A model generated the notes under the pieces. The model did no database searches. It was given only the letters and a program-made list of their open reading frames with translations, and was not told the origin of the DNA. A DNA stretch of 64,000 bases from Roseovarius pacificus (lineage in GTDB: Bacteria; Pseudomonadota; Alphaproteobacteria; Rhodobacterales; Rhodobacteraceae), in assembly GCF_900142665.1 (NCBI RefSeq), contig NZ_FRBR01000001.1:372001-436000 (forward strand). Direction: 5' to 3'. Positions 8,298-18,010 of this stretch are shown here, one piece after another. The position numbers and the translations under genes were made by a program. The first letter of the stretch is position 1, and the number at the start of each line of letters is the position of its first letter.

Positions 8298-9560
8298 TCA
8301 GCCGTCCAGCATCGCCATCAGCCGGGCCTTGTCTCCCATGTCGTCCGGGCGGGAAATCGCCTCGGCCAGCTCTTCCAGCGTGGCGATGGAATGGCCCGCG
8401 CGGAAGGCATCGACATGGGGCAGCATGGCGCGAATGCCGGTGGCGCGCGGCGCGAACCCTTCCCACCGCAGCAACGGGTTGAGCCAGATCAGCCGCCGCG
8501 CACTCAGATGCAAACGCTCCATTTCCTTGTCCAGCGCCTGTGCATCGCCCCGGTCCAGCCCGTCGGTGATCAGCAGCACCACCGCCCCCTGCCCCATCAC
8601 CCGGCGCGACCAGTCGCGATTGAAGGCATGCAGGCACTCACCGATGCGTGTTCCCCCCTCCCAGTCCTGCGCCTCCTGCCCGGCGGCGGCCAGGGCGGCA
8701 TCCACGTCGCGGGTGGCAAGATGCCGGGTGATGTTGGTCAGGCGCGTCCCGAAGGTAAAGGCGTGCACCCTGGCCCACCCGGCCCCCTTTTCATTGGCCA
8801 CCGCATGCAGGAAATGCAGCACCATGCGGCTGTACTGGCTCATCGAACCGGAAATGTCGCACAACACCACCAGATTGGGCCAGCGCGGGCGCGGCTTTTG
8901 CAGATGCACGCGGCGCAGCTCACCGCCCCGCCGCATGGCCGCGCGCAAGGTGCGCCGCGCATCCAGACGATGCCCCTGAGGGCTGGCCATGCCGCGCCGG
9001 GATTTGAGCGGCTTCACCGGCAATTGCAGCCGCGCCAGCATCCGTTTGGCCTGCGCGATCTCGGCGGTGGACATCTGTTCGAAATCCAGCGTGCGCAGGC
9101 GTTCTTCGGCCGACATGGTGGCCGAGGCGTCGATCTCGATCAGCGTTTCCTCGGTGTCCCCGTCGCCTTCTGACGCGGGCATTTCGGGTTCGATCCCGTC
9201 CAGCAACGCCTCGGCGGCGCGTTTTTCCGCCGATTGGGCGGCCCGCTCCTCCTGCACGCCACGAATGGCGGGCAGCATCATCGACATCATGTGTTCCATG
9301 TAACGCGGATCGCGCCAGTACAGGCGGAAGATCTGGCCGAATACCACGCGATGTTCGGGGCGGTTCACGAAACAGGCGCGCAGCGTGTAATAGAAATCGT
9401 CTCTCGAGGTGAACCCGGCCGCCTGCACCGCACGGATCGCGTCGATCACCCGGCCCGGCCCGATAGGCAGCCCCGCCTTGCGCAGGGCGCGCGCGAAATG
9501 GGTGATGTTATGGGTCAGCCGGGGATTGTCCGGCAAGTCGAGCGCGGGATATTCAGGCAT
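8298..9560 (-). CDS. coxE: CoxE-like von Willebrand A domain protein
   Basis: A 420-residue CoxE-family protein. The C-terminal half is a VWA domain whose metal-ion-dependent adhesion site reads DISGSMS at residues 235-241, with the later LITDGLDRGD as the third MIDAS loop. The middle holds an acidic linker (about 125-150). With the AAA+ ATPase CoxD it acts in maturation (sulfur/copper insertion in true CODH) of molybdenum hydroxylases. It follows coxD by 33 bases on the same strand. It is separated from the structural cox genes by the sulfur-transport pair, which is unusual. Confidence 0.92.
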   Translation of the reverse strand: MPEYPALDLPDNPRLTHNITHFARALRKAGLPIGPGRVIDAIRAVQAAGFTSRDDFYYTLRACFVNRPEHRVVFGQIFRLYWRDPRYMEHMMSMMLPAIRGVQEERAAQSAEKRAAEALLDGIEPEMPASEGDGDTEETLIEIDASATMSAEERLRTLDFEQMSTAEIAQAKRMLARLQLPVKPLKSRRGMASPQGHRLDARRTLRAAMRRGGELRRVHLQKPRPRWPNLVVLCDISGSMSQYSRMVLHFLHAVANEKGAGWARVHAFTFGTRLTNITRHLATRDVDAALAAAGQEAQDWEGGTRIGECLHAFNRDWSRRVMGQGAVVLLITDGLDRGDAQALDKEMERLHLSARRLIWLNPLLRWEGFAPRATGIRAMLPHVDAFRAGHSIATLEELAEAISRPDDMGDKARLMAMLDG

Positions 9561-9593
9561 GCGATTGCAGAGGATCTGGACCGGAAAGAAGGC

Positions 9594-10517
9594 TCATGCC
9601 CGTTCCAGTCCCGCCCGCGCCTCATCCAGTATCCGTTTGGCCTCGGAGCCCTGCAATTTCTGGATGTCGTCCTGGTATTTCAGGATCGCGCCAAGGGTGT
9701 CGGAAATCACCTCGGGGCTGAGAGACACCACATCGAGCGCCAGCAGGCATTTGGCCCAGTCGATGGTTTCCGCCACACCCGGTTTCTTGAACAGGTCCTC
9801 GGTGCGCAGGCGCTGAACAAAGGCCACCACCTCGCGGCTGAGCGCCTCGGCGGCCTCGGGGGCGCGGGCGTGCAGGATTTCGATTTCCCGGTCGAAACCG
9901 GGATAATCCACCCAGTGATACAGACAGCGCCGCTTGAGCGCGTCATGCACCTCGCGGGTACGGTTCGAGGTCACGATCACGATGGGCGGCTCGGGCGCGC
10001 GGATGGTGCCCAGTTCGGGGATGGTCACCTGAAAATCGCTCAGCGCCTCCAACAGGAAGGCCTCGAACGGCTCGTCGGTGCGGTCCAGCTCGTCGATCAG
10101 CAGCACCGGCGCGCCGCCCGGCTGCGGACGCATGGCCTGCAACAGCGGGCGTTCGATCAGGTATTGTTCGGTGAACAGCTCGTCCTTGAGCGCATCGCGG
10201 TCCGCACCCGCCCCCTCGAATCCCATCGCCTCGGCGGTGCGGATGGCGATCATCTGTTCGGCGAAGTTCCATTCGTAAACGGCGCTGGCGGCATCCAGCC
10301 CCTCATAGCATTGCAGCCGGATCAGGCGGCGGCCCAGCATGGCGGCCAAAGCCTTGGCGATTTCGGTCTTGCCGACCCCCGCCTCGCCCTCCAGAAACAA
10401 GGGACGCCCCAACGTCAGCGACAGGAACACCACCGTCCCGAGCGCACGGTCGCAGACATATCCCTGATCGCCCAGCATCGCCTGCACATCGTCGATCGAG
10501 CCCGGTATCCGTGTCAT
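9594..10517 (-). CDS. coxD: CoxD-like MoxR-family AAA+ ATPase
   Basis: A 307-residue MoxR-type ATPase. Walker A is GEAGVGKT at residues 44-51 and Walker B is IDELDR at 141-146; sensor 1 is the VIVTSNRTREVHDALKRRCL segment (shown here only as VIVTSNRTREV). The start at 10515-10517 was preferred to the one 15 bases upstream because GGGAGG lies 5 bases before it. CoxD unfolds or remodels the apo-hydroxylase with CoxE so the active site can be completed. It is the first gene of the minus-strand maturation unit; its promoter must lie in 10518-10737, shared with the divergent gene at 10738. Confidence 0.92.
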   Translation of the reverse strand: MTRIPGSIDDVQAMLGDQGYVCDRALGTVVFLSLTLGRPLFLEGEAGVGKTEIAKALAAMLGRRLIRLQCYEGLDAASAVYEWNFAEQMIAIRTAEAMGFEGAGADRDALKDELFTEQYLIERPLLQAMRPQPGGAPVLLIDELDRTDEPFEAFLLEALSDFQVTIPELGTIRAPEPPIVIVTSNRTREVHDALKRRCLYHWVDYPGFDREIEILHARAPEAAEALSREVVAFVQRLRTEDLFKKPGVAETIDWAKCLLALDVVSLSPEVISDTLGAILKYQDDIQKLQGSEAKRILDEARAGLERA

Positions 10518-10737
10518 TCCCGCCTCCCTCATGATTGCCCATGACAAGTGCACGGCAAGCCACGACCCGTCAAGCACCGCGCCGGTTGCAACCGCTCGAC
10601 AAATCGGCCGGGAAGGCCGAAAAGACCCTTGGATTCTTCAAAGTTCTGCCCAGATTCGTTTCTATCCACCGGGCCAGCCGCCAGACCCACAGGCTGTTGG
10701 AAAAATGGGCGGACATTTGGTACGAGGACCGAGCAGT

Positions 10738-11700
10738 ATGCAGGACAGCCCGCGAAGCTTTGACATATCCCTGGCCGGTCTGGGCTGGGCGGACTGGCTG
10801 CGCGCCGCCGACGAGATCGTCGAGGCCGACGGCCATGTCGAAACCCTGGGGCCCGATCATGCCGCCGTCTTCTACGAAGACAAGCCCATCCTGCTCGTCA
10901 CGTTCGAAACGCACAACGGGCTCGCCAGCCTGTCGCAGGCCGCACATCCCATCGGCTGGACCTTGGTCAAGGCGCTTGGCTGGTCGCACCTGTCCGTGAT
11001 CGCCCGCGAAGACAGCTGGTTTCGCGATCGCCACATCTACGGCTATTTCGACCGGCTGGCCGATGACGGTTTCTTCGACGAGTTCGACCAGGTGATTTTC
11101 TATGGCGCCGGGGCCTGTGGCTATGCGGCGGCGGCGTTTTCGGTGGCCGCGCCGGGGGCCAGGGTGCTGGCGCTGCACCCGCAGGCCACGCTCGACCCAC
11201 GCGTGACCGAATGGGATGACCGCTTCACGCACATGCGGCGCACCGCCTTCGACGACCGTTACGGTTACGCCCCCGACATGCTGGATGCGGCCGAACGTGC
11301 GGTTGTGATCTACGATCCCGAAGTCCGGCTCGACGCCATGCACGCCGCATTGTTCACCCGGCCCAACGTGATGAAATTCCGCATGCGGTTTCTGGGCGAA
11401 CAGCTCGAGCGCGACCTGATGGGCATGGGCGTGTTGCTGCGCATACTGGCGCAGTTCAGCGCCGACCGGCTGGACCGGCGGGCCCTGGCACGGCTTTACC
11501 GCGCGCGCCACACCCATGTGCCTTATCTCAAGCAGGTTCTGGCGCGGCTCGAACAGGACGAACGGCTTTACCTGACGGCCCTCTGGTCGCAATGCATCCT
11601 GCGCCGCACACCCGGCCCCCGCTTCCGGCGAGCCTCGCGCGCGGCCTATGCCGTGGCCGAAGAGCAAGGCCTGGCGATGCCACCCCGCGCCGTGGAGTGA
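10738..11700 (+). CDS. Conserved protein of unknown function (Roseobacter type, alpha/beta-hydrolase-like core)
   Basis: A 320-residue cytoplasmic protein. I recognise it only as a conserved Rhodobacteraceae family; relatives are sometimes labelled phosphoadenosine phosphosulfate reductase, but no such motif is visible. The middle (about 115-150) reads VIFYGAGACGYAAAAFSVAA followed by ARVLALHPQATLDP, which resembles the strand-nucleophile elbow-helix of alpha/beta hydrolases with Cys in place of Ser. The rest is rich in Arg and acidic residues (HMRRTAFDDRYGYAPDMLDA). The start ATG at 10738 has a GAGGACCGAG stretch upstream. It is divergent from coxD and 78 bases ahead of pyrC. No function is assigned. 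Confidence 0.7.
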   Translation: MQDSPRSFDISLAGLGWADWLRAADEIVEADGHVETLGPDHAAVFYEDKPILLVTFETHNGLASLSQAAHPIGWTLVKALGWSHLSVIAREDSWFRDRHIYGYFDRLADDGFFDEFDQVIFYGAGACGYAAAAFSVAAPGARVLALHPQATLDPRVTEWDDRFTHMRRTAFDDRYGYAPDMLDAAERAVVIYDPEVRLDAMHAALFTRPNVMKFRMRFLGEQLERDLMGMGVLLRILAQFSADRLDRRALARLYRARHTHVPYLKQVLARLEQDERLYLTALWSQCILRRTPGPRFRRASRAAYAVAEEQGLAMPPRAVE

Positions 11701-11778
11701 TCCCGCCCCAGGTGGGACCTGCGTTTTTGCGCCTGTTCCATCTGGCACCGTGCCGCACGATTGTGTAAAGCGCAGGGC

Positions 11779-12819
11779 ATGAGCCAAAGCCTGACCCTCC
11801 GCCGCCCCGACGACTGGCACCTGCATCTGCGCGACGGCGCGATGCTGCGCGCCGTCCTGCCCGAAAGCGCGCGCCACTTCGCCCGCGCGATCATCATGCC
11901 AAACCTCGTGCCGCCCGTCGTCACGTCGGATGATGCCCGCGCCTATCGCGACCGCATCATCGCCGCCCTGCCCGAGGGCGCGGCGTTCACGCCGCTGATG
12001 ACGCTCTACCTCACCGAAGAGACAGCCCCCGCCGACGTGGCCCGCGCCCATGCCGAGGGGCTGATCACCGCGGTCAAGCTCTACCCGGCGGGCGCCACCA
12101 CCAACTCGGCCAGCGGCGTGCGCGATTTCGACAAGGTCCGCCCGGTGCTCGAAGCCATGGCCGAGGCGGGCTGCCCGCTCTGCGTGCATGGCGAAGTCAC
12201 CGACCCCGAGATCGACATCTTCGACCGCGAGGCCGTGTTCATCGACCGCGTTCTCGATCCGGTCCGCCGCGCCACTCCGGGGCTGAAAGTGGTGATGGAA
12301 CATGTCACCACGCGCGACGGGGTGGAGTACATCAAATCCGCCGACAGCGGCCTTGGCGGCACCATCACCACCCATCACCTGATCATCAACCGCAACCATA
12401 TCCTGGTGGGCGGGATCAAGCCGCATTACTATTGCCTGCCCGTCGCCAAGCGCGAGGAGCACCGCCTTGCCCTGCGCGCCGCGGCCACCGGCGGCGATGC
12501 ACGCTTCTTCCTTGGGACCGACAGCGCGCCGCATACCGATGCCAACAAGCAAAGCGCCTGCGGCTGCGCAGGCTGTTTCACCGCCACCAACACCATGTCG
12601 ATCCTCGCCCATGTGTTCGAAGAGGAAAACGCGCTGGACCGGCTGGAAGGCTTCGCCGCACTCAACGGACCGGTGTTTTACGGCCTCCCCGCCAACGAGG
12701 ACACGATCAGCCTGACCAAAACCGACCAACCGGTGGCCTATCCCGAACAGATCGTCACCGGCGATGGCCCCGTCACCGTGTTCGATCCCGGCTTCCCCCT
12801 GTACTGGCAGGTCGGCTGA
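11779..12819 (+). CDS. pyrC: Dihydroorotase
   Basis: A 346-residue class II (Escherichia coli type) dihydroorotase, which closes carbamoyl-aspartate to dihydroorotate in pyrimidine synthesis. Zinc ligands and catalytic residues are visible: H14 and H16 in DWHLHLRDG, the carbamylated K99 in [13 protein letters not shown]136 in CVHGEV, H174 in EHVTTRDG, and the catalytic D247 in GTDSAPH. The ATG at 11779 was chosen over the TTG 18 bases upstream because the family begins close to [11 protein letters not shown]. pyrE follows after 76 bases, so the two pyrimidine genes likely form one unit. Confidence 0.96.
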   Translation: MSQSLTLRRPDDWHLHLRDGAMLRAVLPESARHFARAIIMPNLVPPVVTSDDARAYRDRIIAALPEGAAFTPLMTLYLTEETAPADVARAHAEGLITAVKLYPAGATTNSASGVRDFDKVRPVLEAMAEAGCPLCVHGEVTDPEIDIFDREAVFIDRVLDPVRRATPGLKVVMEHVTTRDGVEYIKSADSGLGGTITTHHLIINRNHILVGGIKPHYYCLPVAKREEHRLALRAAATGGDARFFLGTDSAPHTDANKQSACGCAGCFTATNTMSILAHVFEEENALDRLEGFAALNGPVFYGLPANEDTISLTKTDQPVAYPEQIVTGDGPVTVFDPGFPLYWQVG

Positions 12820-12823
12820 CCGC

Positions 12824-12846
12824 TTTCTTCTTGCCCGAAATATCCC
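12824..12846 (+). repeat. Dispersed short repeat, copy 1 (pyrC-pyrE gap)
   Basis: The stretch TTTCTTCTTGCCCGAAATAT plus CCC recurs with slight change at 49757-49778 (TTTCTTCTTGCAGAAATATC then CC). Both copies stand directly after the end of a gene. This matches a short AT-containing element that I recall as widespread in Rhodobacteraceae intergenic DNA; its role is unknown. Confidence 0.6.
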
Positions 12847-12895
12847 CGCCGGAGGCATGAAATCTCTGGTGCCCGCCCCGCAAAGGACAAAAACG

Positions 12896-13570
12896 ATGAT
12901 CCCCACCTCCTACCCGTCCGCCGAGGAAATCGCCCGCCTGACCGCGCGCATGCTGCTGGAAATCGGTGCGGTGCATTTCAACGCGGACGAGCCCTTCACG
13001 CTGGCCAGCGGCCTGCCCTCGCCCACCTATATCGACTGCCGCAAGCTGATCTCCTATCCGCGCATCCGCGCGACGCTGATGGATTTCCTGACCGTCACCG
13101 TGATGCGCAACGCCGGGTTCGAGGCCTTCGACAACGTCGCTGGCGGCGAAACGGCGGGCATCCCCTTTGCCGCGCTGGTGGCCGAACGCATGGCCCTGCC
13201 GATGACCTATGTGCGCAAAAAGCCCAAGGGCTATGGCCGCAACGCCCGGATCGAGGGCGACATGAGCGAAGGCCAGCGCGTGCTGCTGGTCGAGGACCTG
13301 ACCACCGATGGCGGCTCCAAGCTGAGCTTCGTCGACGCGATCCGCGACACCGGGGCCACCTGCGGGCATACGGCGGTGATCTTCTACTACGGCATCTTCC
13401 CCGAAACCGAGAAGACACTGGGCGATCATGGCGTGGCGCTGCACCACCTGTGCACATGGTGGGATGTGCTGGCCGAGGCCCGCGCGCAGGGCGCATTCGA
13501 CGACGCCACGCTGAACGGCGTCGAATCGTTCCTCAACGATCCTCGCGCCTGGCAGGCTGCACGCAGTTAG
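12896..13570 (+). CDS. pyrE: Orotate phosphoribosyltransferase
   Basis: A 224-residue type I phosphoribosyltransferase that joins orotate to PRPP to give OMP. The PRPP loop is [14 protein letters not shown] at residues 129-142, with the two acidic residues E133 and D134. The orotate-binding segment [17 protein letters not shown] is at about 35-51. The start ATG 12896 has AAAGGA 8 bases upstream. It stands after pyrC in the same direction. No attenuator-type leader is evident in the 76-base gap, which instead carries a dispersed repeat. Confidence 0.95.
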   Translation: MIPTSYPSAEEIARLTARMLLEIGAVHFNADEPFTLASGLPSPTYIDCRKLISYPRIRATLMDFLTVTVMRNAGFEAFDNVAGGETAGIPFAALVAERMALPMTYVRKKPKGYGRNARIEGDMSEGQRVLLVEDLTTDGGSKLSFVDAIRDTGATCGHTAVIFYYGIFPETEKTLGDHGVALHHLCTWWDVLAEARAQGAFDDATLNGVESFLNDPRAWQAARS

Positions 13571-13735
13571 GCCGCGCCGGAACGAATCGCTCATTCCTTG
13601 TGCAGGCGCGGGCCGGTCGGCTGCTCAAAAAAGCGGGGCTGCGTCCTATTGGCAACGCCCTGCCGGAGGCCCGCGAGCCCAAACACAAGATATTGACGCA
13701 CCCACCCGCAAAAGGGCAATATGAGCCACTGAAAC

Positions 13736-13768
13736 TTATCCACAGGCCGTCCACAGCTTTGTTCCACA
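13736..13768 (+). promoter_or_regulatory. DnaA-box-like cluster ahead of dnaB
   Basis: TTATCCACA at 13736-13744 is a perfect consensus DnaA box; CCGTCCACA (13747-13755) and a GTTCCACA stretch (13761-13768) are weaker copies on the same strand at 11-14 base spacing. They lie 58-90 bases before the dnaB start in a non-coding gap. DnaA could therefore regulate the replicative helicase gene. No AT-rich unwinding element or dnaA/dnaN gene is near, so this is not proposed as an origin. Confidence 0.45.
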
Positions 13769-13825
13769 TTGCCCGCCCGCACCGGGCGGCGCTATGACCG
13801 GACCTCAGCAGGATCGGGGGAGAGC

Positions 13826-15313
13826 ATGAACGAGGTCACCAGCTTCAACGCCACAGGCACCGAAGTCGAGAATACGGAGACCATGCCGCACTCGATCGAG
13901 GCCGAGCAACAGCTCCTCGGCGCGCTGCTGACCAATAACGACGTGTACGATCGCGTCGCCTCGATCATCCAGCCGCACCATTTCTACGACCCCGTTCACC
14001 AGCGCATCTATGAAACCGCCGTGGCGCGGATCGCCAAGGGCAACCTTGCCTCGCCGGTGACGCTCAAGGCGTTTCTCGAAGACGATGAGGGCCTCAGGGA
14101 ACTGGGCGGCCCGGCCTATCTGGCGAAACTCGCGGGCGCGGCGATCAGCGCCTTCGCGGTGCGCGATTACGCCCAGATGATCCACGACACGGCGATCCGG
14201 CGCGAACTGATCGGGCTCGGCCATGACATCGTCGGCAAGGCCACCCGCGCCGAAGTGGAAAGCGAGCCGCGCGACCAGATCATCGAGGCCGAGCAGAAGC
14301 TCTACAAGCTCAGCGAACAGGGCCAGTCCGAAAGCGGCTTCCAGTCCTTCCTCAAGGCGGTGACCGACGCGGTGAACGTGGCCAATGCCGCCTATCAGCG
14401 CGAAGGCGGGCTGGCGGGCGTGTCCACCGGGCTGATCGACATGGACAAGAAACTGGGCGGCTTGCACAAATCCGACCTTCTGATCCTGGCCGGTCGCCCG
14501 TCGATGGGCAAAACCTCGCTGGCGACCAACATCGCCTATAACGTGGCCAAGGCCTATCGCAAGGGCACCCTGCCCGATGGCACCGAAGGCACCGTCGATG
14601 GCGGGGTCGTGGGGTTCTACAGCCTTGAAATGAGCGCCGAGCAGCTTGCGGGCCGGATTCTCGCCGAGGCCTCGGAGATCTCGTCGCACAAGATTCGTCA
14701 GGGCGACATGGAAGAAAGCGAATTCCGCCGCTTCGTCGATGCCGCCAAGGAGCTGGAATCCTGCCCGCTCTTCATCGACGACACCCCCGCCCTGCCGATT
14801 GCACAGCTTGCCGCACGGGCGCGGCGGCTGAAACGCACCCACGGGCTGGACCTGCTGATCGTGGACTATCTGCAACTGGTGCGCGGCACCTCGGACAACC
14901 GGGTGCAGGAGATCGCGGAAATCTCGATGGGTCTCAAGGCCATCGCCAAAGAGCTGAACATCCCCGTCATGGCCCTGTCGCAGCTGTCCCGCCAGGTCGA
15001 AAGCCGCGACGACAAGCGCCCGCAACTCTCGGACCTGCGCGAATCCGGGTCGATCGAACAGGATGCCGATGTGGTGATGTTCGTGTTCCGCGAAGAATAT
15101 TACGTGGAACGCGAAAAACCCTCGGACGAGAAACTCGATGAAATGGCCGCATGGCAGGATCGCATGTCGCGCCTGCACGGCAAGGCCGAGGTGATCATCG
15201 GCAAGCAGCGGCACGGCCCCATCGGCACGGTCGAACTGTCCTTCGAGTCGCAGTTCACCCGGTTCGGCAACCTCGTCAAACCCTGGCAGCAAGGTGGCGA
15301 ACAGGAATTCTGA
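13826..15313 (+). CDS. dnaB: Replicative DNA helicase DnaB
   Basis: A 495-residue hexameric replicative helicase that unwinds DNA at the fork and binds primase. The N-terminal domain (about 20-125) starts MPHSIEAEQQLLGALL, the standard DnaB opening. The RecA-like motor has Walker A GRPSMGKTS at 223-231, Walker B LLIVDYLQL near 353, and the RESGSIEQDADVVMF block near 407-421. The start ATG at 13826 has GGGGGAGAG directly upstream. It is preceded by a 255-base gap with DnaA-like boxes and followed by alr after 134 bases. Confidence 0.97.
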   Translation: MNEVTSFNATGTEVENTETMPHSIEAEQQLLGALLTNNDVYDRVASIIQPHHFYDPVHQRIYETAVARIAKGNLASPVTLKAFLEDDEGLRELGGPAYLAKLAGAAISAFAVRDYAQMIHDTAIRRELIGLGHDIVGKATRAEVESEPRDQIIEAEQKLYKLSEQGQSESGFQSFLKAVTDAVNVANAAYQREGGLAGVSTGLIDMDKKLGGLHKSDLLILAGRPSMGKTSLATNIAYNVAKAYRKGTLPDGTEGTVDGGVVGFYSLEMSAEQLAGRILAEASEISSHKIRQGDMEESEFRRFVDAAKELESCPLFIDDTPALPIAQLAARARRLKRTHGLDLLIVDYLQLVRGTSDNRVQEIAEISMGLKAIAKELNIPVMALSQLSRQVESRDDKRPQLSDLRESGSIEQDADVVMFVFREEYYVEREKPSDEKLDEMAAWQDRMSRLHGKAEVIIGKQRHGPIGTVELSFESQFTRFGNLVKPWQQGGEQEF

Positions 15314-15447
15314 GCGCGCTCGTCGCCGTTCCCGAGACGATCTGACAGGCATAACGGTGCGACCAACGCGCCGCTTGGCCCCGTCTTGGCGCGGGTCGGG
15401 CGTGTTTCCACTTGACCCCTGCCCGCATCCTGTCAAAACCCCTGTCC

Positions 15448-16485
15448 ATGAGTACCGCGACCCTGACGATTGATCTCGATGCCATCTGCGCCAACTGGCG
15501 CGCATTGGATGGCCAAAGCACCGGCGAAACCGCCGCTGTGGTCAAGGCCGACGCCTATGGGCTGGGGGCCGACCGTGCGGCGCGCGCATTGGCCAGGGCC
15601 GGCGCGCGCACGTTTTTCGTGGCCGTGGCCGAAGAAGGCGCCGCGCTGCGCGAGGCGCTCGGGCCGGGCCCGGTGATCAATGTCTTTTCCGGGCATATGC
15701 CGGGCGATGCCGACATGATCGGCGACATGGACCTCGTGCCGATGCTCAACTCGCTCGACCAGATGATCCGCCATGTCGAGGCGCTGCCGGGCCGCCCCTT
15801 CGGCGTGCAGCTGGATTCGGGCATGAACCGCCTGGGAATGGAACCCGCCGAATGGGCCGCCACCCGCGAGGTGGCACTCGGCCAGTCCCCGACCCTGCTG
15901 ATGAGCCATCTGGCCTGCGCCGACGAGCCCGACCACCCGATGAACCGTCAGCAACTCGACTGTTTCCGCGACATGACCGCCGATACCGGCGTGCCGCTGT
16001 GTTTCGCCAATACCGGCGGCGTGTTGCTGGGGCCGGACTATCATTTCGACATGACCCGCCCCGGCATCGGCCTCTATGGCGGCCGCCCGTTCGAGGAGGC
16101 GCGCCCGGTGGTCACGCTGGACCTGCCGGTGATCCAGTGCCGCGATCTGGAGCCGGGCGAAACCGTGGGCTACGCCAACAGCTTCACCGCCCAAAGGCCC
16201 ACCCGCATCGCCACCGTGGCGGCGGGCTATGCCGACGGCATCCATCGCGCCATGGCCGCCACCACCCATATGCTGGCCGAGGGCACGCCCTGCCCGCTGG
16301 CGGGGCGCATCTCGATGGACCTGATCAGCGTGGATGTCACCGATCTGGGCTACGATCCCAAATCGCTGCAACTTCTGGGGCCGGAACAGGGCGTCGATGT
16401 GCTGGCCGACAACGCGGGCACCATCGGCTATGAAATTCTGACCGCGCTCGGGCCGCGCTATGCCCGCCGGTATCTGGGCGGATGA
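15448..16485 (+). CDS. alr: Alanine racemase
   Basis: A 345-residue PLP enzyme that interconverts L- and D-alanine for peptidoglycan. The PLP lysine is K33 in [10 protein letters not shown]; the second catalytic base is the tyrosine in VGYANSFTA (about residue 235), and AGRISMDL near 283-290 is the usual C-terminal motif. It is slightly short for the family (about 360) but intact. The ATG at 15448 was chosen because the family opens with a short strand before DLDAI. It overlaps mlaE by 4 bases, an odd pairing of a wall enzyme with an outer-membrane lipid transporter. Confidence 0.95.
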   Translation: MSTATLTIDLDAICANWRALDGQSTGETAAVVKADAYGLGADRAARALARAGARTFFVAVAEEGAALREALGPGPVINVFSGHMPGDADMIGDMDLVPMLNSLDQMIRHVEALPGRPFGVQLDSGMNRLGMEPAEWAATREVALGQSPTLLMSHLACADEPDHPMNRQQLDCFRDMTADTGVPLCFANTGGVLLGPDYHFDMTRPGIGLYGGRPFEEARPVVTLDLPVIQCRDLEPGETVGYANSFTAQRPTRIATVAAGYADGIHRAMAATTHMLAEGTPCPLAGRISMDLISVDVTDLGYDPKSLQLLGPEQGVDVLADNAGTIGYEILTALGPRYARRYLGG

Positions 16486-17267
16486 GCGCGATCACCCGCC
16501 CCCTCGGCCGCCTCGGGCGGCAGGTTCTGGCCGCGCTGGCGATGGTCGGGCGCGTGGCGATCTTCGCCGCCAACACCGTCACCCACCTGGCCCGTCCGCC
16601 GTTTTACGGGCGGGAATTCCTTCAGGCGCTGATGCAGATCGGCTGGCTGTCGCTGCCCGTGGTGGGCATGACCGCGCTGTTCACCGGCGGCGCGCTGGCG
16701 CTACAGATCTATGCGGGCGGCGCACGGTTCAACGCCGAAACGGTGGTGCCCTCCATCGTCGCCATCGGCCTCACGCGCGAACTCGGGCCGGTTCTGGGCG
16801 GGTTGATGGTGGCCGCGCGGGTGGCCTCCAGCATCGCCGCCGAGATCGGCACCATGAAAGTGACCGAACAGATCGACGCGTTGGTGACCCTGTCCACCAA
16901 CCCGATGAAATACCTCACCCTGCCCCGCGTTCTGGCCGCCACGCTGGCGGTGCCGGTGCTGGTCGGCGTCGGCGACGTGATCGGCATCATGGGCGGGTTT
17001 CTCGTGGGGGTCGGGCGGCTCGATTTCGGCGCGGGCACCTACCTGCACAACACCATCGACTTTCTCGAAACATGGGATGTGGTCTCGGGGCTGATCAAGG
17101 GGGCCGTGTTCGGCTTCATCGTGGCGCTGATGGGCTGCTATTACGGCATGCAGTCGGGCCGCGGCGCACAGGGCGTGGGCCGCGCCACCAAGGCCGCCGT
17201 GGTCGCCGCCAGCGTTCTGATCCTCGCCTCGAACTACATCCTGACAGAACTGTTCTTTTCCGCATGA
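16482..17267 (+). CDS. mlaE: MlaE-family ABC transporter permease
   Basis: A 261-residue inner-membrane permease of the MlaE (YrbE) type, part of an MCE/Mla phospholipid transporter acting between inner and outer membranes. About five to six hydrophobic segments are visible, with the family block [18 protein letters not shown] at about 98-115 and [14 protein letters not shown] at about 120-133. It overlaps alr and mlaF by 4 bases each, so all three are co-translated. The substrate-binding MlaD (MCE) and MlaC genes are not next to it and must lie elsewhere if the system is complete. Confidence 0.93.
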   Translation: MSAITRPLGRLGRQVLAALAMVGRVAIFAANTVTHLARPPFYGREFLQALMQIGWLSLPVVGMTALFTGGALALQIYAGGARFNAETVVPSIVAIGLTRELGPVLGGLMVAARVASSIAAEIGTMKVTEQIDALVTLSTNPMKYLTLPRVLAATLAVPVLVGVGDVIGIMGGFLVGVGRLDFGAGTYLHNTIDFLETWDVVSGLIKGAVFGFIVALMGCYYGMQSGRGAQGVGRATKAAVVAASVLILASNYILTELFFSA

Positions 17268-18010
17268 TCGAACTCAAAGACGTTCATAAGGCATTCGGCA
17301 CCAACAAGGTGCTCCAGGGGGTCGACCTGACCATCCCGACCGGCACGTCGATGGTGATCATCGGCGGCTCGGGCACCGGGAAATCCGTGGCGCTGAAATG
17401 TATTCTGGGGCTGATCCGGCACGACGCGGGCGAGATCCTGCTCGATGGCAAGGACGTCACCAAAGGCGACCGCGACGCGTTTCTGGCGCGTTTCGGCATG
17501 CTGTTTCAGGGCGGCGCGCTGTTCGATTCCCTGCCGGTGTGGCAGAACGTGGCCTTCCGCCTGCTGCGCGGCTCGCTCAAGCGGCCAAAGGACGAGGCGC
17601 GCGAGATCGCCATCGAAAAACTGCGCCGCGTCGGGCTCAAGCCCGAGCAGGCCGATAAATTCCCCGCCGAACTGTCCGGCGGCATGCAAAAACGCGTCGG
17701 CCTCGCCCGCGCCATCGCCGCCGAGCCGGAAATCATCTTTTTCGACGAGCCCACCACGGGGCTCGATCCGATCATGTCGGGCGTGATCAACGACCTGATC
17801 CGCGAAATCGTGGTGGAAATGGGCGCCACCGCCATGACCATCACCCACGACATGACATCGGTGCGCGCGATTGCCGACAACGTGGCGATGCTGCATGACG
17901 GGGTGATCAAATGGACCGGCCCGGTGGCCGAGATGGACGCCTCGGGCGATCCTTACCTCGATCAGTTCATCCACGGCCGCGCCGAAGGCCCGATCGAGGC
18001 GGTGCGCTAG
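17264..18010 (+). CDS. mlaF: MlaF-family ABC transporter ATP-binding protein
   Basis: A 248-residue ATPase that drives the MlaE permease. Walker A is GGSGTGKS at residues 34-41, the signature is LSGGMQKR at 137-144, and Walker B with the catalytic Glu is IIFFDEPTT at 158-166; LSGGMQKR with Met is typical of the Mla branch. The start ATG 17264 overlaps the mlaE stop (ATGA). The frame is open much further upstream, but that part is antisense-free shadow of mlaE. The next gene is a PqiA-like membrane protein 226 bases on. Confidence 0.94.
   Translation: MIELKDVHKAFGTNKVLQGVDLTIPTGTSMVIIGGSGTGKSVALKCILGLIRHDAGEILLDGKDVTKGDRDAFLARFGMLFQGGALFDSLPVWQNVAFRLLRGSLKRPKDEAREIAIEKLRRVGLKPEQADKFPAELSGGMQKRVGLARAIAAEPEIIFFDEPTTGLDPIMSGVINDLIREIVVEMGATAMTITHDMTSVRAIADNVAMLHDGVIKWTGPVAEMDASGDPYLDQFIHGRAEGPIEAVR

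Noticed and set aside
10738..11700. Phosphoadenosine phosphosulfate reductase
   Set aside because: The name is used for relatives, but the PAPS-binding and catalytic ECGxH-type motifs are not visible, so it is left as unknown.
11709..11728. Terminator after the gene at 10738-11700
   Set aside because: CAGGT/ACCTG with a 3-base loop followed by CG and five Ts is only a 5-bp stem; too weak to list as a feature.
10570..12906. 778-codon minus-strand frame across pyrC and the gene before it
   Set aside because: It is antisense to pyrC, whose active-site residues are all present on the plus strand; the long frame is a GC-codon artefact.
13571..13825. Replication origin before dnaB
   Set aside because: One perfect DnaA box and two weak ones, but no AT-rich unwinding region and no oriC-type neighbours.
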